This document shows, one piece after another, positions 36,779 through 50,173 of a stretch of DNA of 64,000 bases. Where the stretch lies: NCBI RefSeq assembly GCF_022965805.1, contig NC_133104.1, forward strand, positions 42,638,682 through 42,702,681, in the 5' to 3' direction. The DNA comes from Primulina eburnea (Eukaryota > Streptophyta > Magnoliopsida > Lamiales > Gesneriaceae). Under the pieces are notes generated by a model. The model saw nothing but the letters and a program-made list of their open reading frames with translations. It did no database searches and was not told the DNA's origin. The translations under genes and the position numbers were made by a program. Each line of letters begins with the position of its first letter. Within the stretch, counting starts at the first letter, position 1.

Positions 36779-36982
36779 GGGGAAGTTATTTAAAAATCCC
36801 CAATCATAATATTTCTTTGCATTCACTCCCTACCCACAAAATTGTGGTACTATTTCATACAAAATGTGGTACACTTCATGTGGAAATGTGGTACACTTCA
36901 TGTGGAAATGTGGTACTAAAAAAGTACCTAGGGACTGAAAACAAAGAAAAAAGGCGGCTGGGGACTGAAGCCAAATTTCCCG
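36779..36982. mobile_element. 204-bp MITE present only in unit 1
   Basis: Flanked by identical 9-bp repeats ATTTAAGTT (36770-36778 and 36983-36991). The corresponding position in unit 3 (around 51095-51107) has one copy of the target and no element. Ends are imperfect inverted repeats (GGGGAAGTT..TCCCCAATC against GGGGACTG..AAATTTCCC). Inside is a 21-bp direct repeat containing ATGTGGTACACTTCATGTGG. The 9-bp duplication points to Mutator-type mobilisation. Confidence 0.9.
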
Positions 36983-37541
36983 ATTTAAGTTTGCATTTGA
37001 TTGATTGATTTGAAATTAAGGGTTTTAACTAAATATTAATAAATAAGAAATCCGCAGGTCGAGAGTGACTGCGCTGTCAACGATATTCCATATAATTGAT
37101 TGTATGTATAGTTTGCGATATCTAATCTGACGGTCTCTGTGACGTGAAGTTATCGAAATAATTCACAAAAATCAACGATAGAAGCACCAAACCCCATGTC
37201 TTCCATTTTCTCTCACAATTTTCCACTCTTTCTCCAAAAAATTCTTCATTTTAGAAATAGTAGTACTCACCTGAAATTCAAGCTTTATATCGATGAAAAC
37301 TACTAAACCAATCACCTGGTTTTGGTGATCCACGTCCGAGTTTCTTGATCGTTCTGCGCCTGCCCTTCTACCGTCCTTATTCCAAAAACCCCAGTACACT
37401 ATTCTTCTCCCTTATGAAGGCGTACCCACTTCGAATTCAATCCCAAAACTCAATCTTTTCATAATTTTCCGAAATCAAGATCGATTTAAAACTGACCCGC
37501 ATCAAAAATTCATCCAAAAACCGACCTTTTTCATCCAAAGA

Positions 37542-38138
37542 ATGCAAGACCCATCGCTGTATTCTCAGATCAGATCACAGTTACAGCCGCAGCCACAGTT
37601 CCCAGATCAAGAACACTTGAAGTGTCCGAGGTGTGATTCCGCAAACACGAAATTTTGCTACTACAATAACTATAATCTCTCTCAGCCACGCCACTTTTGC
37701 AAGAGCTGTAAAAGGTACTGGACTAAAGGCGGCGCGTTAAGGAACATCCCCGTCGGCGGCGGCTCCAGGAAGAACACCAAGCGTAGCTCCTCCTCCGCCG
37801 CCTTACACAACCATCAGAGCAAACGCCCTGCAGCATCAGCATCTAATAACAGCAAAACTGACGGTGCCTCAGAAATTAAAGAGCTATTACCTCTCGAGGG
37901 GGATAACTACGTGGGGCAGTTTGCTAACTCGGTGGAGGTGAGTGGGGGTTTCAGCTCGCTGTTGGGTGGGCAATTTGGTAATTTTTTTGGTGGAACCAAT
38001 GGGTCAAGCTTGCAGTTGAAGGACCATTTTGGAGAACCGGGCCCGGGTCATAATATGGATCATCAAGTTGGATTGGAAAGTAGTAAGAATGGTAATGGTT
38101 TCTTGGTTAATGGTGGCAGTGGATTATGGCTGGGATGA
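37542..38138 (+). CDS. Dof zinc-finger transcription factor (copy 1)
   Basis: Single-exon 198-aa frame with ATG at 37542 (CCAAAGAATGCAAGA). The Dof domain covers about residues 26-75 with C28, C31, C53 and C56 (C-x2-C-x21-C-x2-C) and the family core [20 protein letters not shown] followed by [11 protein letters not shown]. Dof proteins are plant-specific nuclear factors binding AAAG elements. After the finger are a basic Ser-rich stretch ([20 protein letters not shown]), a Gly/Phe-rich middle ([15 protein letters not shown]) and a short C-terminal SGLWLG. The start MQDPS and overall layout resemble the Arabidopsis DOF3.1 type; I do not assign a symbol. The coding sequence appears identical to the copy at 51660-52256. 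Confidence 0.95.
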   Translation: MQDPSLYSQIRSQLQPQPQFPDQEHLKCPRCDSANTKFCYYNNYNLSQPRHFCKSCKRYWTKGGALRNIPVGGGSRKNTKRSSSSAALHNHQSKRPAASASNNSKTDGASEIKELLPLEGDNYVGQFANSVEVSGGFSSLLGGQFGNFFGGTNGSSLQLKDHFGEPGPGHNMDHQVGLESSKNGNGFLVNGGSGLWLG

Positions 38139-40573
38139 TCTCTTGGTTGGTTATTTACGCCAAAAGGTCAAATATTCCAGTGTAAGGTAAGAAATGTATT
38201 GAAAAATGACGAGAGAGTTCTATATTTGACTTTTTTTTTCCTTTTCAAGGAACTTCTTTTCCCTGTATTTTAAAAGTTGGTGATGCAGAATTTGATGAAT
38301 GTAAATATAGCAATATTAAACTATAAATAATTTTGTTTGAAAACATGTCCGAGTTGTTTGGTCGAAGCTCGATATCGAGATTTTATCTCAAACTTAATAT
38401 TAAATCAGTTCTAAATAGTGGACATTGACCTTTGCATTTGCATTTGCATTCAACTCAAATGAGAAAAAAATCGACAAATCATTTTCTTAATTAAATAGTT
38501 GATTAGGATAAAAAACATAGTACTCCCGTGGGTTTTGAAAATCTGTATTCTAATTGTGGAGGTGAGCATGTAGTATTTTCTTCTTTCTTTCCTTTGAATG
38601 GCCTATTAGTATCAAACTATCTCCCCTAAATTTTAATAATTTTTACATTATTACATACATTTTTTAATTAATGTTCGACATTCAAGAAACTAATTTCATT
38701 CCCTTGACATGAAAACGAGCTGCAACTTGCAACACATGAAAACTTGACATGATCCGTCTCACAGATTATGATCTGTGAGATCATCTCACACCAAACTCAC
38801 TCGTCAATGTATTCGGAAGCAGTGATGAAAATCTGATGTTGAGCTGGCCTGAAGATTATGTTATATTTTTGTTGGAACTCGGAAGATATGGAATATCATT
38901 TTAGTATAACTAATCTCGTGTTTTTGTTCTTGAAAGACTGTCTAAAATATTTTTATCTTTTTGTATGATTTCCCCTTTGTCTGGCATTGGTCGGTCACCT
39001 TCAAATTTTTTTATTTCTTTGCGAGATCTTGTTTTTTAAATTAAATGGTCAAATTTCTTGATTATTATATTGATCATGTCGAGTTATTTTGATGTAGGGG
39101 TGTTGGGGTGGTCCAAATCTTAATATTTATAATATATATAGATTAAATATTTTTTTTTTATTACTTTTGTCTTCAATATGATAACTATTTTGAAAACAAG
39201 ACACAACGCAGGTCCCATTGGCCACGATTTTTTTTTATTAGCAAAAATTTGTGTGAGACGATCTGATTGTTCGTAGACATATCTTTTATTTGGGTCATTC
39301 ATGAAAAAGTATTATTTTGGTAGAATTAATCTCTTCATAGATAAATATTAATGAGACCGTCTCATAAGAGACCTATTCTTTTTTATTAACATATGATTTT
39401 TATCAACGACGGTTTTTTAAAAGACTCTGTGTTAATTTTTTTTTTAAAACAGCTCTTTAATTTCTTTGTTATATATATAAAAAAAACACGTATCGGGTCT
39501 ATTGCTTATAATTTTTTTATTTCTTTCTTTCCATGAATGTTTAAACAGTTGACTTAAATGTGCGAATCGCTTGTTCTTAACGGATTTATTTTATCCAATA
39601 CCATTCTATTGATTGTGAGACTGACTTGTGAAGAGTTTAATGAGGATAGTCTACAGTCGGTCAACTTTCTTTTTTGTCAATCAAGTCAAAAATCTCTATT
39701 TATTATTATTAAAAATTATGAAATTCATCAATTATAAAATGACAAAGTCTAAGTTTTGAATTAATGGTGGGCCCAGTAGATAACCCTTGCATAAAGGGAA
39801 GGAGTTATATTATTGGTCCATATCCACACATGGACCAGAAAGGCCCAGATAATAGCTCTCAGCCCACGGTTAATGGACCACTCAAGTCCACATATCGAAG
39901 AGTTAGTCAAGTGGCATGTCATTTTTTGGATCACTGAAATTAGGGCCTGCGGCATGGATTCGATCCGGAGTAGAATATTACAATAATAAGTTTAAAATGA
40001 TATTTTTATGTTTTTGTGTATTTCAAATTAATCATAATTAATTTTTTTATTTATATAAATAACAAATGCCAATGTGAATGATAATAATAATATTTTAGAA
40101 ACATAAGAAAGGAAAATCCAATGGACTGATACTTCAATTTCTGTGGTTATCTTTTGTTTTCGGACTAATTTTCCAAATGTATTTTCATGTTAAATTAAGA
40201 TATTTGATTTCATAAATGACTCGATCATAAATTTTAAATGATACTTATCTTGAATATATTTAAAATAGTTGAAAGGAAGTAAAAATTAGCATTTAACTCG
40301 ATTGAATCCATCCAAACAAATCAGATAATTCTATGATGATGAATTTGAAATATGGTCTCCGATTATAACATAATTTTAACAAATCGAAACTTGTTAAAAT
40401 TAGTTAATTATAACATAATAATAATAATATAATAATAATATTAAAAATATTATAAAAAAAATGGGAGCTGCTGGGATTTAATACATATAGCACGAAAAAT
40501 CTAATAAATTAGTGATTTCTTCGAGGGCTGTTCCAAGTCATTGTTAACAATCCCTCTGGGATTCCGAAATTCA
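38139..40573. other. Spacer between Dof copy 1 and ELL-like copy 1
   Basis: Dof 3' flank, a TTGCAT hexanucleotide microsatellite near 38433 (shorter than in unit 3), a terminal MITE fragment at 38753-38790, the deleted MITE at 39241-39379 and ELL upstream sequence. A minus-strand frame at 39761-39955 recurs in unit 3 but has no recognisable content. Confidence 0.55.
39241..39379 (+). repeat. GTGAGACGGTCTCAC-family MITE, copy k (internally deleted, 139 bp)
   Basis: Flanked by TTTTTATTA (39232-39240 and 39380-39388). Lacks part of the interior. Present at the matching place in units 2 and 3, so it predates their separation. Confidence 0.85.
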
Positions 40574-43500
40574 ATGTACGGAGGTTCTGGAAAGCTTGGC
40601 CGCGGCGGCGGCGGCGGCGGCGGCAAGCGGAATATTCACGCTCCTCCAATCAACCGTAACTCCACCTCCACATCGGGTGGCCGCCTTTCTTCGGGCGGCG
40701 GCGCGGCTGCCGTCACCAGAGGCCGCGATGGCGGAGGGGAGTCGGTCTCTGGCCCCACATCTTCTAGGCAAGCGGAGGAGACGTTCAGCCTCGTTACGAG
40801 GAATCCTCTAAACTTCGCGATGGCATTAAGGCTTGTGCCTGACCTCGTTGAGGAGATCAATCGCGTGGAGGCTATGGGGGAAACGGCGCGTATCAAGTTT
40901 GATTACAATGCGAATAATGCCAATGGAAATGTGAGTGTGGATGTTCAATTCTGTAGAAGCTTTGGGTTTTTCTGCTGCTTGTTTATTTTATCAGGTGGAC
41001 TTGAGTCTTGAGCTGTGTATCGACACTTTATTATAATCAGATTAATACTCTTATCACATTGAGGGTGCTTTATCCATGGTTAGGAGTTCGACTCAAAATT
41101 TGGTATAGTTACATCTTTGTGTCTAGATTGGGTTTTCCAATGTTGCGGATTCCAATTTGGAACTATAATAGAAACTACAGGTCCTAGTGTACGTCGACCG
41201 CGTTTGATTTGGTTTGGACACAGAGACATCTTTTTCATTGTTCTGTGATTCATGCCAAAGCGTTGGTAATACACTTAAGTTAGTATGCATTCAGAAAACG
41301 TGAATTCTCCTGGTGGGGAAGTAGGGAGAAGTGGAGAAGTTTGGTGTGCTTTTGAGGAAAAACAGGCAAGGAAACTGAACCGATTCGGATAAGAAAAAGT
41401 AGTTGAATATGCGTTCTAGAATTTGTTGTTTTTATGATGGATATATATGCCAGTCTCGCAGCATTCTATGATACTGAAATGATTTTCGTTTGAGTTCAGA
41501 CTTTTGAGACAATTCAAGGCTGCCTAAATCGGTAGCTCATTATTTGCTAGTCTTGGGTAGAACATGATAAGCATATACTGGCACCCTGAATTCTTGTCCT
41601 GCGATGCGAATGCCAGTTTTTTTCCTTCAATTCCTCACCTTCTTTTTTTTCTTGACTTGTCTAGTTCCTCGTAAAAGTTCAGTTGGAACCAGGGTATCAG
41701 ATTCGTTCGGTTTTTAATTGCTCAGTGCGTGGAGTTAATAATAGTTTTTCTATCTAAAGATAACCTGAGGCTTTTTTTGCGTGGTGTAGGAAACTATGCT
41801 TCTAGATGACTGGTGGCCATTTTTTAATGTGCTGACTATTTTCGGAATTTTTGCTGTTTCTTATCTTATGTTTTGAAGTGCCTAGATAATTGTCGTTATT
41901 TCAATATAGTTAAGTGTTATGCTGATAACAGAGAAGGCTCTACTATCAGCAATGCCATGTTTTTGTTGTAATGCATAATTGCTGGTGATGTGGTGACATA
42001 ATGGTCTTTACTTGGTCTTTCTGTTAGTTGCACAATAAATTTGGTCTGCGCATTTCAGTTTTGATACTTCCCTCGAAGGACATACCAGAGTAAAATCACT
42101 TATTTACATCTTAGTAAATCATAAATATTTCATATCTAGTACTTTCGCAAGAATCATGTCCTTGGTTGCCTTCATTCACCTTCTCTCACTTTGCTTGTTG
42201 TATTGTTGAACATCAATTGCATCATTATACTAAACAACCCAGGTGCTTTTTCATCGAGATTCTTCTTAAAGATTTCTTGATAGAATTGGGGGTTTTATTT
42301 TATGTTACTGTTTTTCTCGTATTATTTTCAAATAAAAGTAGATATTTAAACTTATCCTTTTTCTGTAACAAGGTTATCACTGTGGGAGATAAAAACTTCA
42401 ATTTTACATGGTCGAAGGAAATGGGGGAACTATGTGACATATATGAAGAATGTAGAAATGGCGAAGATGGAAATGGCTTGCTAATAGAATCAGGAGGCGC
42501 TTGGCGTAAGCTGAATGTGCAGCGTGTATTGGATGAATCAACTAAAAAGCATGTCAAAATGCGATCTGAAGAAGCTGAGCGCAAGAATAAAACACGAAAG
42601 TATAGCTTCTTTTCTCGAACTATTATGTCATGCGTATACTACATGTTTGTATTTATATTACATGTTTGTATTTTTAAGTTGTAAATTGTGAGAAGCTGTC
42701 TGGGATTCTGGTATATATAGATCACCGGATGAATTGAAATGATGTTCAAAACAATTAATAATGGTGTAAGAAGCTGGAAATTATGGCATAATTTCCTGGA
42801 TAGGTATAATTCTTATACGTCAAAAATCAACTTAGAAAGCCGAAATCGATATATTTTTCCTTTTATCCTTCTGGTTTCTCTCTCTTTCGCTGTGAGGAAG
42901 GGTGTTTGGGGTAGATTTTGAAATATGTTAGCACGTTCACATTTGTTAATTCCCTCAAATTATGATAATCTCTCACTATAATATACTTATATGCGGCTAA
43001 AATTTTGATTTCATCTCTCATAGTGTAATCGATTCACTTGTATTCATGGTGATATTTTGTTTGATTTGAGAGATCAAATATGTTTATTAAGACCGGGCTA
43101 CCCTGCTATAACTCCCTATACATCATAAACCAATCCTTAATACTTCAGTCATTGATTTTTTTCTAGTTCTTCGCCATATTGGTTCTTCTTTAACATGGGA
43201 GAATTTTTTCTGCATATTGTGTTACTGGTGAAATTGAATAAGTGGAGTAACTGGTTTGATCAGATGATGAAGTCAATAATTCATGATGCTATTATAAGAA
43301 TGTAGAAGAATTCAGCCTTTCAGGAGACAAGAATGATATGATATTTTTTAAGTTTTTCATTAAGTCCATTCTATTTCTTGACAACAGATCCATAGTCTTA
43401 GACCATCAGAATTCAAGTATGAAGAATCAAATGAAGGCACTTGCTGCGGCTGAATGTAAGCTTTGTAATTTTTGCATTTTTTCTTTTTAACTGCCCTTCA

Positions 43501-45516
43501 ATTTCTCATAAGCTAATTTAGATTGATTGATTAAGCCTTTGAGCACACTCTATTTTGCGTTTTTTGGATATATCAATGTTCATTTTCAAAGCTCAAGCCC
43601 TTCACTCAAAAAAAGATTTTTTTTGCACCATTTGTAACAAAAACATTGTCTCTCCAGCTTTTCAATTCAAACGAGATGATTACATGTGTGGTGCTTTGTA
43701 GAAGGGACACTGCCTTTACATCCTATACACCTATAAAACCAACACTTATCTGTTTCTAGCGTCTTTATTTCAGTGGAACTTTTGACATATGTGATGCTTT
43801 ATGAGCGGCAATCATTGATGAAAAAGGAAATTTTATACCTAGGAAATAGGGCTGTCAACTGAAGAACTGAAACCTGAAAATCCGGTCCGGAGCTGTGAAA
43901 CGCGGTCTGATAAAACAATATTTGTATTTGCGTCAGTTTCTCATAGGATAACCTATCCATCCCTGTTGCCCCATAATAAATATTTTTTTTAACAAAAAAT
44001 ATTCTCTATACATTTTTAATATTTTTGTATATATGTTAAATAAATTTCTTATTAGATGCCATCTTTATAGAAATACTTCCTCGTATTTTGTTTAGTCTTT
44101 ATTTAAAAGCGGAAAAAACCGACTAACCCGAACCCAGCATGTTTAGCTCGATTTTTAATCCGTTGAGTTATTTTTATATCAACGCATCCCGAAAATAAAG
44201 CAGGTGGACTAAATTTACCTCAATTCGGGACCCCTCCAGCCAGTTTACACTACACGTTTGCCCCACACCTACCTAGAGATGTCATAATCTCTTTTGCAAC
44301 TTTTGCATCTTTACCCTCTCTTGCAACCTCACTTTCATGATGCATACAGTTAGAATTGAAAATTTTCATACTACAATAAGAGCACCTTTTTACATTAGTT
44401 ATTGTTATTCATGTATCTAAAGAAACTCTGTTCTAAGTACCAAATTTCCTCGTTTTGCTATTAACATTGTGCGTGGGCAATGCTATTATCACGATCATTA
44501 TATTTATATGCCACAAGAAAATGTTACATATGATTGACACCCACTTGGTCTTATGTTGAACTACTGTTTTTTGAATGTTATTAGCAACACTCAGGGTAGT
44601 TTGAACACAAAGCATTCAGCTTAAAAATTGCTTTATTAAGCAAGGTTCTTTTAAATATCTTAAAAAGCGGTTCTGTTAGAATTTGGATATAATAGTGAAA
44701 ACTCTCTCTTTTAAAGAGAGTCGCTGAAGCTCAAAAGTCAGATTTTTGTAAATCTAGCTTTTTAAATTGTTTTTTAAGCCTATCTGAACACAACTTTTTA
44801 ACGAAAGCATTTTTTGCCCCATAAGCTTTTCATATCCAAATGCACCTCTAAACTAATTCCACCCGTTTTTATTTTCAGCTAATTCATGGAGAATGCCTTT
44901 TAAAAGGAAAGAGCCTCCGTTCAAAAGTCAAAACCTGAAGCCTATCCGGGTGAGTAGGATAATGACTTTGATGAATTGTTTTCTTGCCACAGTTATTTTG
45001 TTTCCATTTTCATGTCAGAAGAAATAATTTTAGATTCCTAAAACGACTCTTATTTTCATGTGAGAAGAAATATTTTTAGATTCCTAAAACGACTCTGGGC
45101 TTGTCTTTTCTGTAAATACTAACTGTCTCCGTTGGTTATTTTGCTTGACCATCACATTAGCAGGTGGACCTCCTAAATCTGTCTATAAATCCAGTTTGTC
45201 TGCACAAAATCCATCAAAAAATAGGCCCTCCTCTGGTTCATCATTGTCTTCTCATACAGAGCAATATGGTGCACCAGCTCACCCATCTGGAAGCAGCAAT
45301 CCCATGAAGGGAAATGCCATTGTGTCTGATGCTACACCCTCTCAAGCATCAAGTAAAGCTACTAGTTTAGACAAAGAAATGTCTAGTAGGATGGCAAATA
45401 ATACTGTCCCCAATAAACCAATTCAAAACCAGAACGTGGATGCTAAACATTTTGATTTGAGAAGCTTCATTGTGTCTCTTCTAATGGAGCATCATGCAGA
45501 TGGAATGAGTCTAAAG
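40574..45516 (+). pseudogene. ELL-like elongation-factor gene, copy 1: exons 1-5 only, frameshifted
   Basis: Exons 40574-40930, 42373-42599, 43388-43455, 44879-44949 and 45164-45516 correspond to exons 1-5 of the copy starting at 55770. Exon 1 is two Gly codons longer (GGC run). Exon 4 is 71 nt instead of 72 because TTCAAAAAGTC reads TTCAAAAGTC, shifting the frame. Exons 6 onward are absent: the sequence leaves ELL homology at 45607 inside intron 5. As written, it cannot encode the ELL winged-helix end or the C-terminal OCEL domain. Splice sites are otherwise kept. It may be a real truncated duplicate or one haplotype of the locus joined wrongly. Confidence 0.85.
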
Positions 45517-45990
45517 GTTAGGGCATATGACATGAAAAAGGGGGAGGGGGTGGGTGCTAATTGTAGGGTACTGGGAATATTTTTCAATTTCACACTGTAC
45601 TAAATTTGTACCGGTTATATTTTAGTTGGAACTCGGAAGATATGGAAAATCATTTTAGTATAACTAATCTCGTGTTTTTGTTCTTGAAAGACTGTCTAAA
45701 ATATTTTTATCTTTTTGTATGATTTCCCCTTTGTCTGGCATTGGTCGGTCACCTTCAAATTTTTTTATTTCTTTGCGAGATCTTGTTTTTTAAATTAAAT
45801 GGTCAAATTTTTGATTATTATATTGACATGTCGAGTTATTTTGATGTAGGGGTGTTGGGGTGGTCCAAATCTTAATATTTATAATATATATAGATTAAAT
45901 ATTTTTTTTTATTACTTTTGTCTTCAATATGATAACTATTTTGAAAACAGACACAACGCAGGTCCCATTGGCCACGATTTTTTTTTATTA

Positions 45991-46124
45991 GCAAAAATTT
46001 GTGTGAGACGATCTGATTTGTTGAGACATATTTTATTTGGGTCATTCATGAAAAAGTTTATTTTGGTAGAATTAATCTCTTCATGATAAATATTAATGAG
46101 ACCGTCTCATAAGAGACTTATTCT
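45991..46124 (+). repeat. GTGAGACGGTCTCAC-family MITE, copy k in unit 2
   Basis: Orthologous position to 39241-39379, with several one-base deletions. Confidence 0.8.
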
Positions 46125-47157
46125 TTTTTATTAACATATGATTTTTATCAACGACGGTTTTTTAAAAGACTCTGTGTTAATTTTTTTTTTTTAAATCATC
46201 TTTAATTCTTTGTTATATATATAAAAAAAAACACGTATCGGGTCTATTGCTTATAATTTTTTTATTCTTTCTTTCCATGAATGTTTAAACAGTGACTTAA
46301 ATGTGCGAATCGCTTGTTCTTAACGGATTATTTTATCCAATACCATTCTATTGATTGTGAGACTGACTTGTGAAGAGTTTAATGAGGATAGTATACAGTC
46401 GGTCAACTTTCTTTTTTGTCAATCAAGTCAAAAATCTCTATTTATTATTATTAAAAATTATGAAATTCATCAATTATAAAATGACAAAGTCTAAGTTTTG
46501 AATTAATGGTGGGCCAGTAGATAACCCTTGCATAAAGGGAAGGAGTTATATTATTGGTCCATATCCACACATGGACCAGAAAGGCCCAGATAATAGCTCT
46601 CAGCCACGGTTAATGGACCACTCAAGTCCACATATCGAAGAGTTAGTCAAGTGGCATGTCATTTTTTGGATCACTGAAATTAGGGCCTGCGGCATGGTTC
46701 GATCCGGAGTAGAATATTACAATAATAAGTTTAAAATGATATTTTTATGTTTTTGTGGATTTCAAATTAATCATAATTATTTTTTTTATTTATATAAATA
46801 ACAAAGCCAATGTGAATGATAATAATAATATTTTAGAAACATAAGAAAGGAAAATCCAATGGACTGATACTTCATTCTGTGGATCTTTTGTTTTCGGACT
46901 AATTTTCCAAATGTATTTTTATGTTTACTCTATATTTGATGGATGAACATGTTAAATTAAGATGTTTGTTTATAAATGACTCGATCATAAATTTTAAATG
47001 ATACTTATCTTGAATATATTTAAAATAGTTGAAAGGAAGTAAAAATTAGCATTTAACTCGATGAATCCATCCAAACAAATCAGATATATATGATGATGAA
47101 TTTGAAATATGTGATATTAAATTTTTTTCCCTAATATGTCATGAGGAGAGCATTAGT

Positions 47158-47939
47158 CTAGGGATGGCAATTTCCTCCGAACTCGTTGGAGGATCGATAC
47201 CCGACCGAAATAAAAGAGTGTATCGAGGGATTTTTAGACCCGATTAAATAATTGGGTAATCGGGTATGAGGATTTTCAGGTTTGGGTATGGAGGCGGGTT
47301 TGATATAACCGACCCACCCCGACCCGAATACCCGTTTAAATTAAATATAAATATAAATATATATGTTATATATAGTAATTATATTTATTTATATTAAAAA
47401 TTCATCTTCTCCAATACAAAGTAAATCATACATATATAATAATATATTTATTTATATTAAATATTCATCTTCTCAAATTCAAGTAAAGCGATACTTTTTC
47501 TTTTCTCGGTTTTACTTTACGTTTCAAGGTTTTATCGCTCTTTTATTTTCATTCAATTTTTCATCTTCTCCATTGGTAAGTTTATTCCAGTTTGACTTCA
47601 AAAATTGAAAAATATTTTATTTTGTTGAATTGCGTTACTTTTATTCAAATAATATAAAATATTTTAATATTTTGTTATTTTTCTATAAAGTTATTTTGCA
47701 AATTTTTATCATTTAAATTTTTCATATGTTCATTTAAATAATTTTTTAAATATTCAAGCTTCATTGAAAAAATTCAATTGTATATGATAATATGGTATTG
47801 GGTAGGGTATGTGTATCCGATAATCCGATGAGTATGAGGATGTGGATGAATTCAATACCGATGGGTATGAGGAGAATTTAAAAATGAATATGGGAATTAA
47901 TGTGAAATCCGACCCATACCCTACCCATTACACCCCTAA
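47158..47939. mobile_element. hAT-like non-autonomous element, unit 2 copy
   Basis: Same insertion as 54746-55549, about 20 bases shorter through scattered one-base losses. Ends TAGGGATGGCAAT and CCATTACACCCCTAA. Confidence 0.7.
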
Positions 47940-48158
47940 GAATACTATTCTTACTAACATCTGAATTAGACTAATAGGCCATTCGAAACTTGTTAAAACT
48001 ATTTAATTATTATAATAATAATATAAAAATATTATAAAATAAAAAATGGGAGCTGCTGGGATTTAATACATATAGCACGAAAAATCTAATAAATTAGTGA
48101 TTTCTTCGAGGGCTGTTCCAAGTCATTGTTAACAATCCCTCTGGGATTCCGAAATTCA

Positions 48159-50173
48159 ATGTACGGAGGTTCTGGAAAGCTTGGCCGCGGCGGCGGCGGC
48201 GGGCAAGCGGAACATTCACGCTCCTCCAATCAACCGTAACTCCGCCTCCACACCGGGTGGCCGCTTTCTTCGGGCGCGGCGCGGTGCCGTCACCAGGGGC
48301 CGCGATGGCGGAGGGGAGTCGGTCTCTGGCCCCACATCTTCTAGGCAAGCGGAGGAGACATTCAGCCTCGTTACGAGGAATCCTCTAAACTTCGCGATGG
48401 CATTAAGGCTTGTGCCTGACCTCGTTGAGGAGATCAATCGCGGGGAGGCTATGGGGAAACGGCGCGATCAAGTTTGATTACAATGCGAATAATGCCAATG
48501 GAAATGTGAGTGTGGATGTTCAATTGTGAGAAGCTTTGGGTTTTTCTGCTGCTTGTTTATTTTATCAGGTGGACTTGAGTCTTGAGCTGTGTATCGACAC
48601 TTTATTATTATCAGATTAATACTCTTATCACATTGAGGGTGCTTTATCCATGGTTAGGAGTTCGACTCAAAAATTTGGTATAGTTACATCTTGTGTCTAG
48701 ATTGGGTTTTCCAATGTTGCGGATTCCAATTTGGAACTATAATGAAACTACAGTCCTAGTGTACGTCGACCGCGTTTGATTGGTTTGGACACAGAGACAT
48801 CTTTTCTCATTGTTCTGTGTTTCATGTCAAAGCGTTGGTAATACACTTAAGTTAGATGCATTCAGAAAACGTGAATTCTCCTGGTGGGGAAGTAGGGAGA
48901 AGTGGAGAAGTTAGCGTGTTTTGAGGAAAAACAGGCAACGAAACTGAACCGATTCGGATAAGAAAAAGTAGTTGAATACGCTATCTAGAATTTTTGGTTT
49001 TTATGATGGATATATATGCCAGTCTCGCAGCATTCTATGATACTGAAATGATTTTCGTTTGAGTTCAGACTTTTGAGACAATTCAAGGCTGCCTAAATGG
49101 GTAGATCATTATTTGCTAGTCTTGTGTAGAAACTTGATAAGCATATACTGGCACCCTGAATTCTTGTCCTGCGATGCGAATGCCAGTCTTTTCCTCAATT
49201 CCTCACCTTCTTTTTTTTCCTTGACTTGTCTAGTTCCTCGTAAAAGTTCAGTTGGAGCCAGGTATCAGACTCGTTAGTATTCCAATAAAATTTTCGGTTT
49301 TTAATTGCTCAGTGCGTGGAGTTAATAATAGTTTTTCTTCCTAAAGAAAACCTGATGCTTTTTTTTTGCGTGGTGTAGGAAAAATGCTTCTAGATGATGG
49401 TGGCCATTTTTTAATGTGCTGACTATTTTCGGAATTTTTCTGTTTCTTATCTTATGTTTTGAAGTGCCAAGATAATTGTCGTTATTTCAATTAATTAAGT
49501 TTATGCTGATAACAGAGAAGACTACTATCAGCAATGCCATGTTTTTTGTTGTATGCATAATTGCTGGGGATGTGGTGACATAATGGCCTTTACTTGGTCT
49601 TTGTTAGTTGCACAATAAATTTGGTCTGCGCATTTCAGTTTTGATACTCCCTCGAATGACATACCCGAGTAAAATCACTTATTTACATCTTAGTAAATCA
49701 TAAATATTTCATATCTAGTACTTTTGCAAGAATCATGTCCTTGGTGCCTTCATTCACCTCTCTCGCTTTGCTGTGTGTATTGTTGAACATCAACTGCATC
49801 ATTATACTAAACAACCCGGGTGCTTTTTCATCGAGTACCTTATTCGCTTAAAGATTTTGATAGAATTGGGGGTGTTTTATTTATGTTTCTGTTTTCTCGT
49901 TTCTTTTTCAAATAAAAGTAGATATTTAAACTTCTCATTTTTCTGTTACAAGGGTATCACTGGGGGTGATAAAACTTCAATTTTACATGGTCGAAGGAAA
50001 TGGGGGAACTTTGCGACTATATGAAGAATGTAGAATGGCGAAGATGGAAATGGCTTGCAATAGAATCAGGAGGCGCTTGGGTAAGCTGAAGTGCAGCGTG
50101 TATTGGATGAATCAACTAAAAAGCATGTCAAAATGCGATCTGAAGAAGCTGAGCGCAAGAATAAAACACGAAA
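48159..50173 (+). pseudogene. ELL-like gene, copy 2: exons 1-2 only, multiply frameshifted
   Basis: Exon 1 (48159-48505, 347 nt against 351 in the intact copy) and exon 2 (49953-50173, 221 nt against 227) carry several separate one-base deletions, for example CGGGCGCGGCGCGGTGCC for CGGGCGGCGGCGCGGCTGCC. No continuous frame remains. Exons 3 onward are absent because homology stops at 50689. Confidence 0.88.

Larger units (their letters stand above)
36361..45607. repeat. Duplicated locus, unit 1 (Dof + ELL-like exons 1-5)
   Basis: Aligns with 50688-60636 in the same order and orientation, at very high identity apart from indels. Unit-1-specific features: a 204-bp MITE (36779-36982), about 190 bp of extra intron sequence in ELL intron 3 (about 43466-43655), a longer GGC run in ELL exon 1, and lack of the hAT-like insertion near 54746-55549. 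It ends abruptly inside ELL intron 5, where sequence matching 60630-60636 switches to DNA matching 53171 onward. Confidence 0.93.

Noticed and set aside
37172..37399. Minus-strand frame upstream of Dof copy 1, repeated at 51287-51514
   Set aside because: Starts with GTG, not ATG, and has no recognisable domain; conserved only because the whole segment is duplicated.
39761..39955. Minus-strand frame repeated at 54077-54271
   Set aside because: No family resemblance; broken in unit 2; conservation reflects segmental duplication only.
40571..40896. Frames on both strands over ELL-like exon 1
   Set aside because: Shadows of the GC-rich coding exon.
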